A stretch of DNA of 64,000 nt from CAZEAC01 sp964510065 (GTDB lineage Bacteria > Bdellovibrionota_C > UBA2361 > CAIXSY01), in assembly GCA_964510065.1 (NCBI GenBank), contig CAZEAC010000017.1, positions 8,324-72,323 on the forward strand. The letters run 5' to 3'. The notes under the pieces are model-generated. The model did not search any database. It saw nothing but the letters and a program-made list of their open reading frames with translations, and was not told the DNA's origin. The position numbers and the translations under genes were made by a program. Positions 36,633 to 45,158 of this stretch are shown here, piece by piece. Every line of letters starts with the position of its first letter. The stretch's first letter is position 1.

Positions 36633-36658
36633 AGGAACTTCGTTCCCATGCAGGCAAA

Positions 36659-36705
36659 GACGGCGGTTGTAGGTGTTGTTTAACGTTGCAGCCCCGTCCC
36701 TTTTT
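36659..36705 (+). terminator. Probable intrinsic terminator after cluster gene D
   Basis: GACGGCGGTTG (36659-36669) pairs with CAGCCCCGTC (36689-36698) apart from one mismatch and one G-U pair. This is followed by CC and five T (36701-36705). It lies 27 bp after the stop of gene D and 26 bp before the start of gene E, so it would separate or attenuate transcription between them. Confidence 0.6.
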
Positions 36706-36730
36706 GTGTTTATGAGGTGTGATTACTAGT

Positions 36731-39700
36731 ATGGTCGTTATCGCTAACAGTTTAATGTCAGACAGATCGAAACCGGCGCAACAGGCTTCGCAGACAAAGA
36801 CATCGTCCAAAATAGCCAGCGCGAAAACTCTATTCACCACTGGCCTCGCTTGCTTTACCTTGGGATTCGAAGGTTCGCACGCACTTGCAGCCTCAAAAGT
36901 CGGTCGAGCCGACAACATGAATCCGCGCCCAGAATTGCCAGGAAGCATTCGCAGTTTGGTGCTTAGCTCGACAAACTATACAAGTGAGATATTTTCTGGC
37001 TCGACTATTCAGTTTACCAATGCGACGCCCCTTTCGAATAGCATTCCTTCCCTGCCCATGTCCTATGGAGTTTTTACCAATTTCTATCACGGTGTAGCAT
37101 CCACTTACGGCGGAACCAATCGAGCTTTTCCCAACGTTACTCTGCCCACACCCGCTATTAATGCGGGAGCGTTAGCCGTTCGAACCGAGCAGTTTCTTGC
37201 CTCCACCAAAGAAGCGCGAATCGGAATTCGTGAACTTGAGACAGCGCGAACGCTTTATGATCAGTTTCAGCGTGTCAAAGACGTGCATGGACATATCTCC
37301 ACGCCCTCTTCGATAGCCCTTTGGGGAGCGGCATACTTGGAACAGCTGCGCAGATTTGAAGTCTATCGCAATGCTTATTTCGATAGCGCCACCAGCAGCA
37401 GCAATCTGCTCTCGTATGCCAATCCGAAATCTCGTCCGGACGAACACTACTACGAGATGCGAATCGCCGAAGTAAAGCAACATCCACCTACTGTGATGAC
37501 GACCAACCTTCTTAGCGAAGGGAACTCCAAGGAGGAGCTCCGTACTCCGTTAAATCAATCACACGTTTTTCCTGATCTTGCGCTCGCGGTGCGAATGAAA
37601 CGGGCACAGGTTCGTTCTGAACTCAAAGTTGATCGCCTTGCCACAAACTCTATTAGCTTTTCGATTCAGCAGAAGCTCTTCGTGGATTATCTTGTTTCAG
37701 GAGCAACCAATATCTCGCAAAACATTTGGGGCACTCGCGAGCTGCTGCGCTACAACACCGATAACCCCGAAACACGCGCCAACGCAGCATGGTGGTATGC
37801 ATTCGCAGAAAGGAATGACCGTCACGCCGCGCTGCGAGCTGGCGTAAAGCATTTTGATTCAGAGTACTTACAAGTTCTCGACATTGCCGGATGGCCCAGT
37901 TTACGCGACTTTGCTCAGCACTGGAACACCGGTCGTTATTATCAGACCCCAAAGTACGGAGAATCATTTGTTGTTGGCGGCTCGACTAATATGTATCAGG
38001 CACCAAGCGCCACAAATACTCTCGCCCATTTCTTCGATAGGGAAGTTACCTTTGTTTCGAAGTCGGAACAGTCTCGGCTTATCGCCAAGCAAGCAAAGGT
38101 TGCCGCCACCGACGCTTGCGCCAAGGAGGAAGCTCAATTACTTAAGGCGTTCGCCAGGGATCCAAAAACCCTTCATCACCTTGAGAGGCTGGCTATGCTA
38201 CGTGAGGCGGCGCGCTACACTCTCGACACTGCGTGGGTCACTTCAAAAAATAGGTCGATAGATTTCGAGCGGCTCTTTGCGCAGTCTCAAACTGTCGAGC
38301 TTCTAAGACAGCCTGAAGCGAATCCGGCAAGCGTCGCCAAGCTGTTAAAAGCCGGCCTCGACGACATTAGCGCCGCTCAGCGATTTGTCAGAGAATTTAA
38401 TGACGGCAGCTCTCAGGGGGAATACATCGCCAAAGCTGAACCGTATCCGGGGTTTTTCGCTCAAGCGCGCGCGCTAGAAAGTACCATTTTGGATTCTCGG
38501 GTAGGTTATTATACCTTGCAAGGAAAATTTCAGACCCTTGAGCGTGCCGATGTCGGCAAGAAAGAGAGCGCAATCACCAGCGCATGGAGCACCACCCCGC
38601 TCCTTCCCCCTCAATACCTGACTTCAAGAAAAATTCCGGCCTCGTATTTTGAAGACACCTTGCACGTGCGCTCGGATATGTACCGTCTTCTTTCGGATGT
38701 GCCCCCTAAGTTCCATTGGACTGGCGCGCCACTTGAATCACCATGGCTTTTGGGAACAAATGTGCTGAACATCACTTCTATTGCTCCGCAAACTACCCTT
38801 CGCGTGCCCTATCTGGGGCAGGCAGCGGAATTTGCGCATGGAATTGGAGGTCTCACCCTTGAACTCGCACAACCGCTGAATCCAAATCTGATAAGAGTAA
38901 TCACCGCAGAAACTCGGCTACAAGAAAAAATCCGTGCCGAACTCAAGCGCGAATGGCCAAGCACCGAGCTCAGAAAGCGGCTCGTCGACCGAACTTGGAG
39001 TCAGAGCAATCACGAGGACAAAGTCCGCGGGCTGGCGCTTTCTTATCGAGATGTCGTCCTGAAAGCCGAAGTCGCCGAACTCGTCGCTGCGCTGCAAGCA
39101 TTACCAGCAGAAGCTCTCCAACTTAGAATCAGGCTCAGCACTTTGCCACCTTTTCACCAGACCCAGGAGATCTCGCTCAGTCTTCTCGCGCCTACTTGGC
39201 TAAATGCACACCAAGACATTTCGAAGAATAAAGAGCTTGGCGCTTACTTGGCAGTGCTCATTAATGAATGCAGCTGGGAAGAATTTGCATTCGGAGATCG
39301 GTGTTTGCGTTCGGGATTTCTCTTCGAATCAGCCGCGCCGGACAGCTCTATGCCAGGTTCAGGCCGCGCATCTAATCCAAAGTTTGCGTTTCACGTTACC
39401 TCCGATAGTCGAATCCGCCCCTTGCGCATTTTGCAGTCAAACTGGTCGCTTGATGGAACGGTTCTTGATTTCACTTCTTTGGCAAAGGCTGTGCAGGACA
39501 ACAACAAGGAGCGCTTGCCGGTCACGATTCACGCCGAGCTCTCTCGCGAGATTGCTCGATGGGCCAAACGTTCAAAGGTTAAAGACATTAATCCAGCGGA
39601 TTTGATTTCACTCGACGAGATTCGAGAGCTCCCCGGTTTGTCGATCGACGAGCAAGTTATATGCTTAGAGAGATTGGTTGCCATGCGCCTTCAAGCGAGG

Positions 39701-39805
39701 GGTGCTCTGCGTCAGCCTCTGTCCGACGAGATGCTTACTGCCCTAAAATTGCACATTCACGACTATCTCGATTTGCAAATGAGAAAATTTGCCGATAAAC
39801 TGTAA
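36731..39805 (+). CDS. Large exported protein of unknown function (cluster gene E)
   Basis: A protein of about 1025 residues. The ATG at 36731 follows GAGGTG at 11 nt; GTG 36719 and ATG 36755 are alternatives. A delayed hydrophobic segment (TLFTTGLACFTLGFEGSHALAA) gives a signal peptide with an unusually long polar n-region. The body shows Asn/Thr/Ser-rich beta-like stretches early (about 70-150) and a long helical remainder (about 150-1025) without internal repeats that I can see. No catalytic motif is recognised. It follows gene D after a terminator-like hairpin and precedes a lipoprotein gene by 22 bp. Confidence 0.75.
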   Translation: MVVIANSLMSDRSKPAQQASQTKTSSKIASAKTLFTTGLACFTLGFEGSHALAASKVGRADNMNPRPELPGSIRSLVLSSTNYTSEIFSGSTIQFTNATPLSNSIPSLPMSYGVFTNFYHGVASTYGGTNRAFPNVTLPTPAINAGALAVRTEQFLASTKEARIGIRELETARTLYDQFQRVKDVHGHISTPSSIALWGAAYLEQLRRFEVYRNAYFDSATSSSNLLSYANPKSRPDEHYYEMRIAEVKQHPPTVMTTNLLSEGNSKEELRTPLNQSHVFPDLALAVRMKRAQVRSELKVDRLATNSISFSIQQKLFVDYLVSGATNISQNIWGTRELLRYNTDNPETRANAAWWYAFAERNDRHAALRAGVKHFDSEYLQVLDIAGWPSLRDFAQHWNTGRYYQTPKYGESFVVGGSTNMYQAPSATNTLAHFFDREVTFVSKSEQSRLIAKQAKVAATDACAKEEAQLLKAFARDPKTLHHLERLAMLREAARYTLDTAWVTSKNRSIDFERLFAQSQTVELLRQPEANPASVAKLLKAGLDDISAAQRFVREFNDGSSQGEYIAKAEPYPGFFAQARALESTILDSRVGYYTLQGKFQTLERADVGKKESAITSAWSTTPLLPPQYLTSRKIPASYFEDTLHVRSDMYRLLSDVPPKFHWTGAPLESPWLLGTNVLNITSIAPQTTLRVPYLGQAAEFAHGIGGLTLELAQPLNPNLIRVITAETRLQEKIRAELKREWPSTELRKRLVDRTWSQSNHEDKVRGLALSYRDVVLKAEVAELVAALQALPAEALQLRIRLSTLPPFHQTQEISLSLLAPTWLNAHQDISKNKELGAYLAVLINECSWEEFAFGDRCLRSGFLFESAAPDSSMPGSGRASNPKFAFHVTSDSRIRPLRILQSNWSLDGTVLDFTSLAKAVQDNNKERLPVTIHAELSREIARWAKRSKVKDINPADLISLDEIRELPGLSIDEQVICLERLVAMRLQARGALRQPLSDEMLTALKLHIHDYLDLQMRKFADKL

Positions 39806-39827
39806 CTGCTAACATAAAAATTTCACT

Positions 39828-40295
39828 ATGCTGAGAATAATTACCGTTTCGCTCCTCATTACTTTCTTGATTGGATGTGAAAAGAGCGCTTCAAATGATG
39901 CTACCGTTTCCAGCGCGCAGCCGTCGATTCCGCAAGATCCTCCCGAACCATCGACCCCTCCCCGAACCGATGTCGCGGTCACTGATCTTTCATTCGGCTC
40001 AGCTATAAATAAATACAATGTTGTTGACCAACGGCTTAGGCAGTTTTCGCCAGGCGCGCAAGTGTACGGCATGGTGATTACCGATGGCAGTGGTCCTGAA
40101 GCGGAGATTACGCTGTCGCTTAAGGACGCCGCGGGAAAGCTGCTCTATGAAAAGAGTCAAACAGTAAAGCCGAATGGATCTTGGGCCACCGCGTTTAATA
40201 TTAGCCAGGAGGTACATCTATCGCCTGGCGAGTACACGGCAATTGCTCGGCTCGATGGACATAAAGCGGAGACAAAGAGTTTTCTTGTAAAGTAG
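39828..40295 (+). CDS. Small lipoprotein (cluster gene F)
   Basis: A protein of 155 residues with a lipoprotein signal MLRIITVSLLITFLIGC (lipobox LIGC), a Pro/Ser-rich spacer (about 20-50), then a compact beta-sandwich-like domain (VYGMVITDGSGPEAEITLSL; GSWATAFNIS; LSPGEYTAIARLDG), similar in style to bacterial Ig-like ligand or adaptor domains. It is 22 bp after gene E on the same strand, so probably cotranscribed. An outer- or inner-membrane-anchored partner of the exported cluster is inferred. Confidence 0.75.
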   Translation: MLRIITVSLLITFLIGCEKSASNDATVSSAQPSIPQDPPEPSTPPRTDVAVTDLSFGSAINKYNVVDQRLRQFSPGAQVYGMVITDGSGPEAEITLSLKDAAGKLLYEKSQTVKPNGSWATAFNISQEVHLSPGEYTAIARLDGHKAETKSFLVK

Positions 40296-40370
40296 AGCCC
40301 TCCGGTTCAAAGTGGTGGGTCGCGAAGTTGGCTCGCCCTCGCCACACGTCAACCCGTAGCGGCAGTCTCA

Positions 40371-41951
40371 CTATGTGCTAAATGGCTTTAACATTGGCGC
40401 AGCCTCGTCGGATGACTCATCAATCCGCACTCTTCGATATCCGCCAACAACCCAAAAATAAATTGCCAGAAGCACGAAAATTGCTGCCATCGCCAGCGGA
40501 ATAAGTGCGTCAATTTGCAGTGTGCGTCTGTCTCCGACAACACTGGCATCAGCAATAGCCCGCTGATCGTGGTCACGCTTAGGACTTGCCGTCGCAAGCG
40601 CATCGGCAAGAATCTTACCATCGACAGGAGTAGTCGCTTCGAAGAACAAAAAGCTTTTCGGTTCACTTGAGCGTACCTTCGCGTAGAGCTCAGCATCCTG
40701 AGTTTGCAGCTCCTGCGCAGTGTAGCGATCTTTAAAATAGCCAAGGCCCGGAGTCCCGATAAGGCCCGCAGCCATCATTCCAATGCCGCCCATGATGCTA
40801 ATCGCGATTGCGCCAGTTCGTGGAAATCTATCGCTTGCTACTGCAAGCATGGTTGGCCAGAAATAAGTCTTGCCTACCGCATAGACTATTACCGCAATCA
40901 TTATCATCTCGATTCCTTGCGCGTGGCTAATAAGGCTCAAACCCAACGCCGCAGTCAGAGACGAGGCAAGAAGAATTCCTATCGGGGAAAGTCCGAGTCT
41001 GCGCTCAATGAAATCAGTACAAAATCGAAGCGCGAACATAACCAATGAGGCCATTACAAAAAGCCATTTGCCAGTGGTGGGCGTAAGCAAGTTTCCCGTG
41101 ATATTCTGAATCCATCCGTCAGTCCCAAGTTCAACCGAACCGACGAGCATGTGCGCTATAAAGAGCGCAAAAAGCAGCAGATGCCCGAGCGCGAGCCGAG
41201 TAATCACTCCAATTACAGCGAGTAGCATCGCCCCGACCGCACATGAAACTTGGGCAGAGAGATGCAGATGATCGTGTAAAAAAAGCGAGATAAGTGCACA
41301 GACAACAACTCCCCCAAGCAGTCCAACATCAGAAAACATTTCACCGAGACTGAGCCCTTTGTTTGATGCTTCAGAGCGCGGAAAGCGCTGGCGCCAAAAA
41401 AGCATGCCGTAGATAAGGGTTGGCACGAGATAAAGAGCGAGTTGCGCCTTCCAACTCCAGCCGCCGGGCCCGCCGAGTACCGCGCCTACCGCACCGCCGA
41501 GTACAAGTCCGGCGGGCCAACTCGCATGAAGTATATTGAGGTAATGCGCGCGCTTTTCAGGAAAGAGCGTGGCAACAAGAGGATTCGCCACCGCTTCCAA
41601 AGTTCCATTGGCGAAGGCAAAAGTAAACATTCCCCATAGCAAATATTGGTAAGAAGAATCACGCGACATCTCGGTGGACGCTCCGAAGGTAATGAGCGCA
41701 GAAACAATGTGCAGGGCAAAGGCTCCGACAACCAGCTTTCCGTAGCCGATTTTATCGGCGACAACACCCCCAATTATGATGCCAAAGCAAAAACCGGTAA
41801 AGCCGGCGCCGCCAATGCGTCCTAGCTCGGTAGCAGAAAAGCCGAATTCACGCGCCCAATCCGAGAAGATTCCTCCGCGAATCGCGAAGCCAAACCCCGC
41901 AGCTAAGATAGCCATAAAACCGGCTAAAAGTAGTCGCCTTCTATTTTGCAT
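40371..41951 (-). CDS. MFS transporter
   Basis: A 12-TM major facilitator permease: six TMs (from LLLAGFMAILAAGFGFAI), a cytoplasmic loop with RQRFPRSEASNKG, then six more, with the last TM near LIPLAMAAIFVLLAIYFWVV. The motif GGVVADKIGYGKLV between TM2 and TM3 is the MFS signature A. A roughly 75-residue soluble insertion (about 420-480) precedes the last TM, which is unusual. The overall look recalls sugar permeases of the FucP or nucleoside/oligosaccharide type, but the substrate cannot be assigned. It converges with gene F across 75 bp that hold no clear terminator. Confidence 0.85.
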   Translation of the reverse strand: MQNRRRLLLAGFMAILAAGFGFAIRGGIFSDWAREFGFSATELGRIGGAGFTGFCFGIIIGGVVADKIGYGKLVVGAFALHIVSALITFGASTEMSRDSSYQYLLWGMFTFAFANGTLEAVANPLVATLFPEKRAHYLNILHASWPAGLVLGGAVGAVLGGPGGWSWKAQLALYLVPTLIYGMLFWRQRFPRSEASNKGLSLGEMFSDVGLLGGVVVCALISLFLHDHLHLSAQVSCAVGAMLLAVIGVITRLALGHLLLFALFIAHMLVGSVELGTDGWIQNITGNLLTPTTGKWLFVMASLVMFALRFCTDFIERRLGLSPIGILLASSLTAALGLSLISHAQGIEMIMIAVIVYAVGKTYFWPTMLAVASDRFPRTGAIAISIMGGIGMMAAGLIGTPGLGYFKDRYTAQELQTQDAELYAKVRSSEPKSFLFFEATTPVDGKILADALATASPKRDHDQRAIADASVVGDRRTLQIDALIPLAMAAIFVLLAIYFWVVGGYRRVRIDESSDEAAPMLKPFST

Positions 41952-42016
41952 AGCGCCCTCCGCGGTCTCTAAGTAACATTTTAAATTGTTGCTTTGAAGA
42001 AAAATATCGCGCGGGA

Positions 42017-42376
42017 CTATCCCCCGGATTTCTTAGCTTCGAATCCCCGTTTCTTTAACTCATCGATTATAAGCTGAAGATGATCCCCCTGAATTTCTAT
42101 AATGCCGTCTTTAATCGTTCCACCAGTGCCACAGCGCTTTTGGAGCTCACGAAGCAGATCTTTTAATCTCGCCTGAGGAAGCGCAACTCCATGTATGGCA
42201 GTCACTGTTTTTCCGGCCCGACCGCCCGTTTCCCTGCGCACTCGAACAGAGCCGTTACCTATTATATTTTTGCCTTTCAACTCACGGCAGATGCACGCGG
42301 CGAGTGCTTTTTCACACTCGGGGCAATGTGCGCCTTTATCTGTCGAGTACACAAGCTTTTCATCGCGATTTTTCAC
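42017..42376 (-). CDS. yciH: SUI1/eIF1-family translation factor YciH
   Basis: A small protein related to eukaryotic eIF1 that can bind the 30S subunit. An N-terminal zinc-ribbon-like region (LVYSTDKGAHCPECEKALAACICR, cited by residues 8-31, four Cys) precedes the SUI1 domain (VRVRRETGGRAGKTVTAIHG; QKRCGTGGTIKDGIIEIQGDH). The family usually starts just before LVYST, so I prefer the GTG at 42376. A longer frame to 42481 would overlap the upstream gene by 50 bp. Shine-Dalgarno is weak for both. Confidence 0.9.
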   Translation of the reverse strand: MKNRDEKLVYSTDKGAHCPECEKALAACICRELKGKNIIGNGSVRVRRETGGRAGKTVTAIHGVALPQARLKDLLRELQKRCGTGGTIKDGIIEIQGDHLQLIIDELKKRGFEAKKSGG

Positions 42377-42431
42377 GCTAGTGAAGTTGGCAGTAGTCGC
42401 CAGCTTTGGCAAGTGCCCAACCGCCTTACTG

Positions 42432-45032
42432 TCATCTCGAGATCTCAACCTGCTGTGGTGCACCGGGGACGACAACTCCATTTAAGATAGTAATAGACAC
42501 CTGACAGGCGCCGGTTTTGTTTGCAGTGTCAAACACCACCATTCGAAGCGTATGTGCTCCGTTCGGTAGTAGTGTCGTATTCCATAGGCCGTGCCCACCA
42601 TAAATGTGATAGTGCTCGTTCGAATTCACGTCAGTATAGGCAAGTGTGCCATCGATATAAAATTCCGCTTTCACCGTTCCCACATCATCGAACGCATCGC
42701 CGAAGAAATCAGAAACTGCACCGGAAACCGTAGAGCCATCTTTTGGCAGGGTGATACTGCACGAGGGCGAAGAATCGGTAGTAACTATTATCTGGTACGA
42801 CTGCACCGCGTTTGGCGCAACACCATTCCCCGCACTCACAATCACGTTGAAAGTGCCCGTTGTAGTCGGGTTCCAACTTATAAGCCCCGTTGCACTATTT
42901 ATCATCATACCTGCCGGGGCAGTAGTAAGCGAGTAGGTCGGCGCCGGAAGCCCCGTGGCATTGACATCATACTGATAGGGAGATCCCAGCACCGCGACAG
43001 TATTTGCCGGAGATATAATGTTGGGAGACTGCGCGTCATTATCCACAACACTTACCGTCACCGTTCTCACCGGAAGATCTGGCACGTATAATGTTATGAT
43101 TGTTTGGTCCGCGCTCGTATCAGTGTCTTCTGCGGCGTTGATGCTCACCTGTTGGTCTACGGAATAATTTGACGGCGTAAAGGTTAAGGTTGGACCGGAG
43201 GTAACGGTAATATCCGGATCGCCGCCTCCACCATAAACATTCACGGTCACGTTGCTTGCGGGGGCAGTCGAAAGCCGAACATTGAAGGATGCCGTGCTAC
43301 CTTCATTCATGCTGAGTGTGCTGGCTGAAACAACCAGATTTTGTGAATCATTATCAGCGACCGTGACCGCCACATTTCGGTCGGCCATACCTGGAGCTGA
43401 AAGAGCTATATAACCATTATCTCTGACCGCATCGGAATCCTCTGCTGCAGTAATTGTTACCGTCTGCGGAGTAGCGTAATTCGAAGGGGTGAATATAAGG
43501 TGCGCAGGTGTGACGATGGCAAGCTCTGAGTCTCCCCAGGCAAAGCGTACGTAGACATCAACATTTGATGTCGGCGGCTTCGCGAGGCTTACCGAGAATC
43601 CCGCCGACCCTCCTTCAACAAAATCAACACTGGTCGTTGAAAGAACTATGCTCTGTACATTTGAGTCATAAACAATCTTTCCAACGGAGCCACCAAGATT
43701 CGCGTAATAAAGCGCACCATCCGCGCCGACCGACACGTCGGTCACATTTCCAACCAGCGTGGCAAAGGTATCAATCTTAGTAACGTTATTGCTCGAATCG
43801 AGCACTGCGCGAAAAATTGCTCCCGCATTATGATCGCCGAAGAAGAAATTGCCCTGATACTCAGCGGGAAAAGCACCAGCATCATAGAACGCTCCTCCTG
43901 TTACGCATCCTCCCATATTTTGCGTTCTTACCGATCCGCCTGTCGCATTGCTGTCACTTCCGGACTGGGTCACAGTAAATGTATCCGCGTCGACAATCTC
44001 CTTAACGTAATAGTCACCGTTGAATGACGTGTTACTTACACCTGCCACAGTTATTTTCTCGCCACGCTTAAAATAGTGCGGCTCAGTCGTGTTGAACGTC
44101 GCGATATCCGAACTACGAAAAACCGATGCTACGTTCCAGGTGTCTACCGCGTTAGTACGATACTTAATTATTGGTGGCACTGATGTTATCGAGGTTCCTG
44201 GAATCGTATTCGGCTGGCGATTCTCATTGAAACGATCGCCCATGTAATCCCCGCGGTTCGCTATGAAGATCTGCTCATAATAATCCCCCACTACATTCGC
44301 CCAAAGCTTTTTTGTGCTTGGCTGAAGCGCCATCGTAAATGGATTTCGAAGCCCTCGCGCCCATATAAAATCAGTCGGCCCAATTCCATCGGCGCTATTG
44401 TAGAAGGGATTGTCGTTCGGAGCCGTGCCATCCATATTCATGCGACCAATTTTCGAGGCGAGAGATGAAAGGTCCGCTCCTTCTCCCGATCCACCGCCCA
44501 GATTGCCAATCGCCCAATAAATAAAATTCCCATTCCCATTATGATCTGGCCCAATCACAACAGCCCCACCGTCATGATTTGCCCCTCCGCACGGCAGCCC
44601 CGTTTTGATATCAACAACGGTGTCGCCGACGCTGTCGTTGTTCGAATCCGTAATGCGCACAATTTTCTGAGTGGTCATCGAATCGGTATAAAAAACATAT
44701 ACGTAATGATTCGCAGCGAAGTTCGGGTCAAAGGCAAGTGACAATACCCCGGTTTCATATGACTGAATGTAAGGGCTCAGTGTGTAGAAGTTATTCGGAA
44801 GAAGAGCGCCATTCTGAATAACGCGAATCGGGCCATCCTTGATCGTGAGGAATAGCCGATTGGATCCATCGGGAGCCCAGGTCATCGAGGTTATATGTCT
44901 ACTTGTGACTGCCGACGGAATAGAAGCAACCGGGATATCCCGGAAGTTTTGCTCCACCGGTTCGCACAATCCAGATGATGCAGTGAGTGAGAAAAGCGTC
45001 CCAAAGACTGCAAAGAAACCAAACCGATTCAT
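42432..45032 (-). CDS. Secreted sugar-dehydrogenase-like beta-propeller with Calx-beta-like repeats
   Basis: A protein of 866 residues with a signal peptide (FFAVFGTLFSLTASSGLCEP). The first about 440 residues form a glucose/sorbosone-dehydrogenase-type six-bladed propeller (MTWAPDGSNRLFLTIKDGPI; GVLSLAFDPNFAANHYVYVFY; GGANHDGGAVVIGPD; IWARGLRNPFTMALQP; GNFFFGDHNAGAIFRAV). Two about 105-residue repeats follow (STTSVDFVEGGSAGFSVSL and SASTLSMNEGSTASFNVRL, each with LxFTPSNY and VADND/VVDND), then a cadherin-like Ig domain and a final Ig-like domain. PQQ-type oxidation or plain carbohydrate binding are both possible; exported for certain. Confidence 0.88.
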   Translation of the reverse strand: MNRFGFFAVFGTLFSLTASSGLCEPVEQNFRDIPVASIPSAVTSRHITSMTWAPDGSNRLFLTIKDGPIRVIQNGALLPNNFYTLSPYIQSYETGVLSLAFDPNFAANHYVYVFYTDSMTTQKIVRITDSNNDSVGDTVVDIKTGLPCGGANHDGGAVVIGPDHNGNGNFIYWAIGNLGGGSGEGADLSSLASKIGRMNMDGTAPNDNPFYNSADGIGPTDFIWARGLRNPFTMALQPSTKKLWANVVGDYYEQIFIANRGDYMGDRFNENRQPNTIPGTSITSVPPIIKYRTNAVDTWNVASVFRSSDIATFNTTEPHYFKRGEKITVAGVSNTSFNGDYYVKEIVDADTFTVTQSGSDSNATGGSVRTQNMGGCVTGGAFYDAGAFPAEYQGNFFFGDHNAGAIFRAVLDSSNNVTKIDTFATLVGNVTDVSVGADGALYYANLGGSVGKIVYDSNVQSIVLSTTSVDFVEGGSAGFSVSLAKPPTSNVDVYVRFAWGDSELAIVTPAHLIFTPSNYATPQTVTITAAEDSDAVRDNGYIALSAPGMADRNVAVTVADNDSQNLVVSASTLSMNEGSTASFNVRLSTAPASNVTVNVYGGGGDPDITVTSGPTLTFTPSNYSVDQQVSINAAEDTDTSADQTIITLYVPDLPVRTVTVSVVDNDAQSPNIISPANTVAVLGSPYQYDVNATGLPAPTYSLTTAPAGMMINSATGLISWNPTTTGTFNVIVSAGNGVAPNAVQSYQIIVTTDSSPSCSITLPKDGSTVSGAVSDFFGDAFDDVGTVKAEFYIDGTLAYTDVNSNEHYHIYGGHGLWNTTLLPNGAHTLRMVVFDTANKTGACQVSITILNGVVVPGAPQQVEISR

Positions 45033-45158
45033 GTATAGTTGTCACCTCCGACCTAACGTAACTCTCATATAATTTTCACGTTATTGCGGGATTTAAGCAA
45101 TAACGCGATAAGAGCGAAACATATTCTCCCCAATTTCAAGAGCAATTATGGCGTTGGG

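Noticed and set aside
45084..45158. N-terminal extension of the ALDH-like protein from a TTG
   Set aside because: The peptide does not look like part of the domain and the TTG lacks a ribosome site; the ATG at 45159 is simpler.
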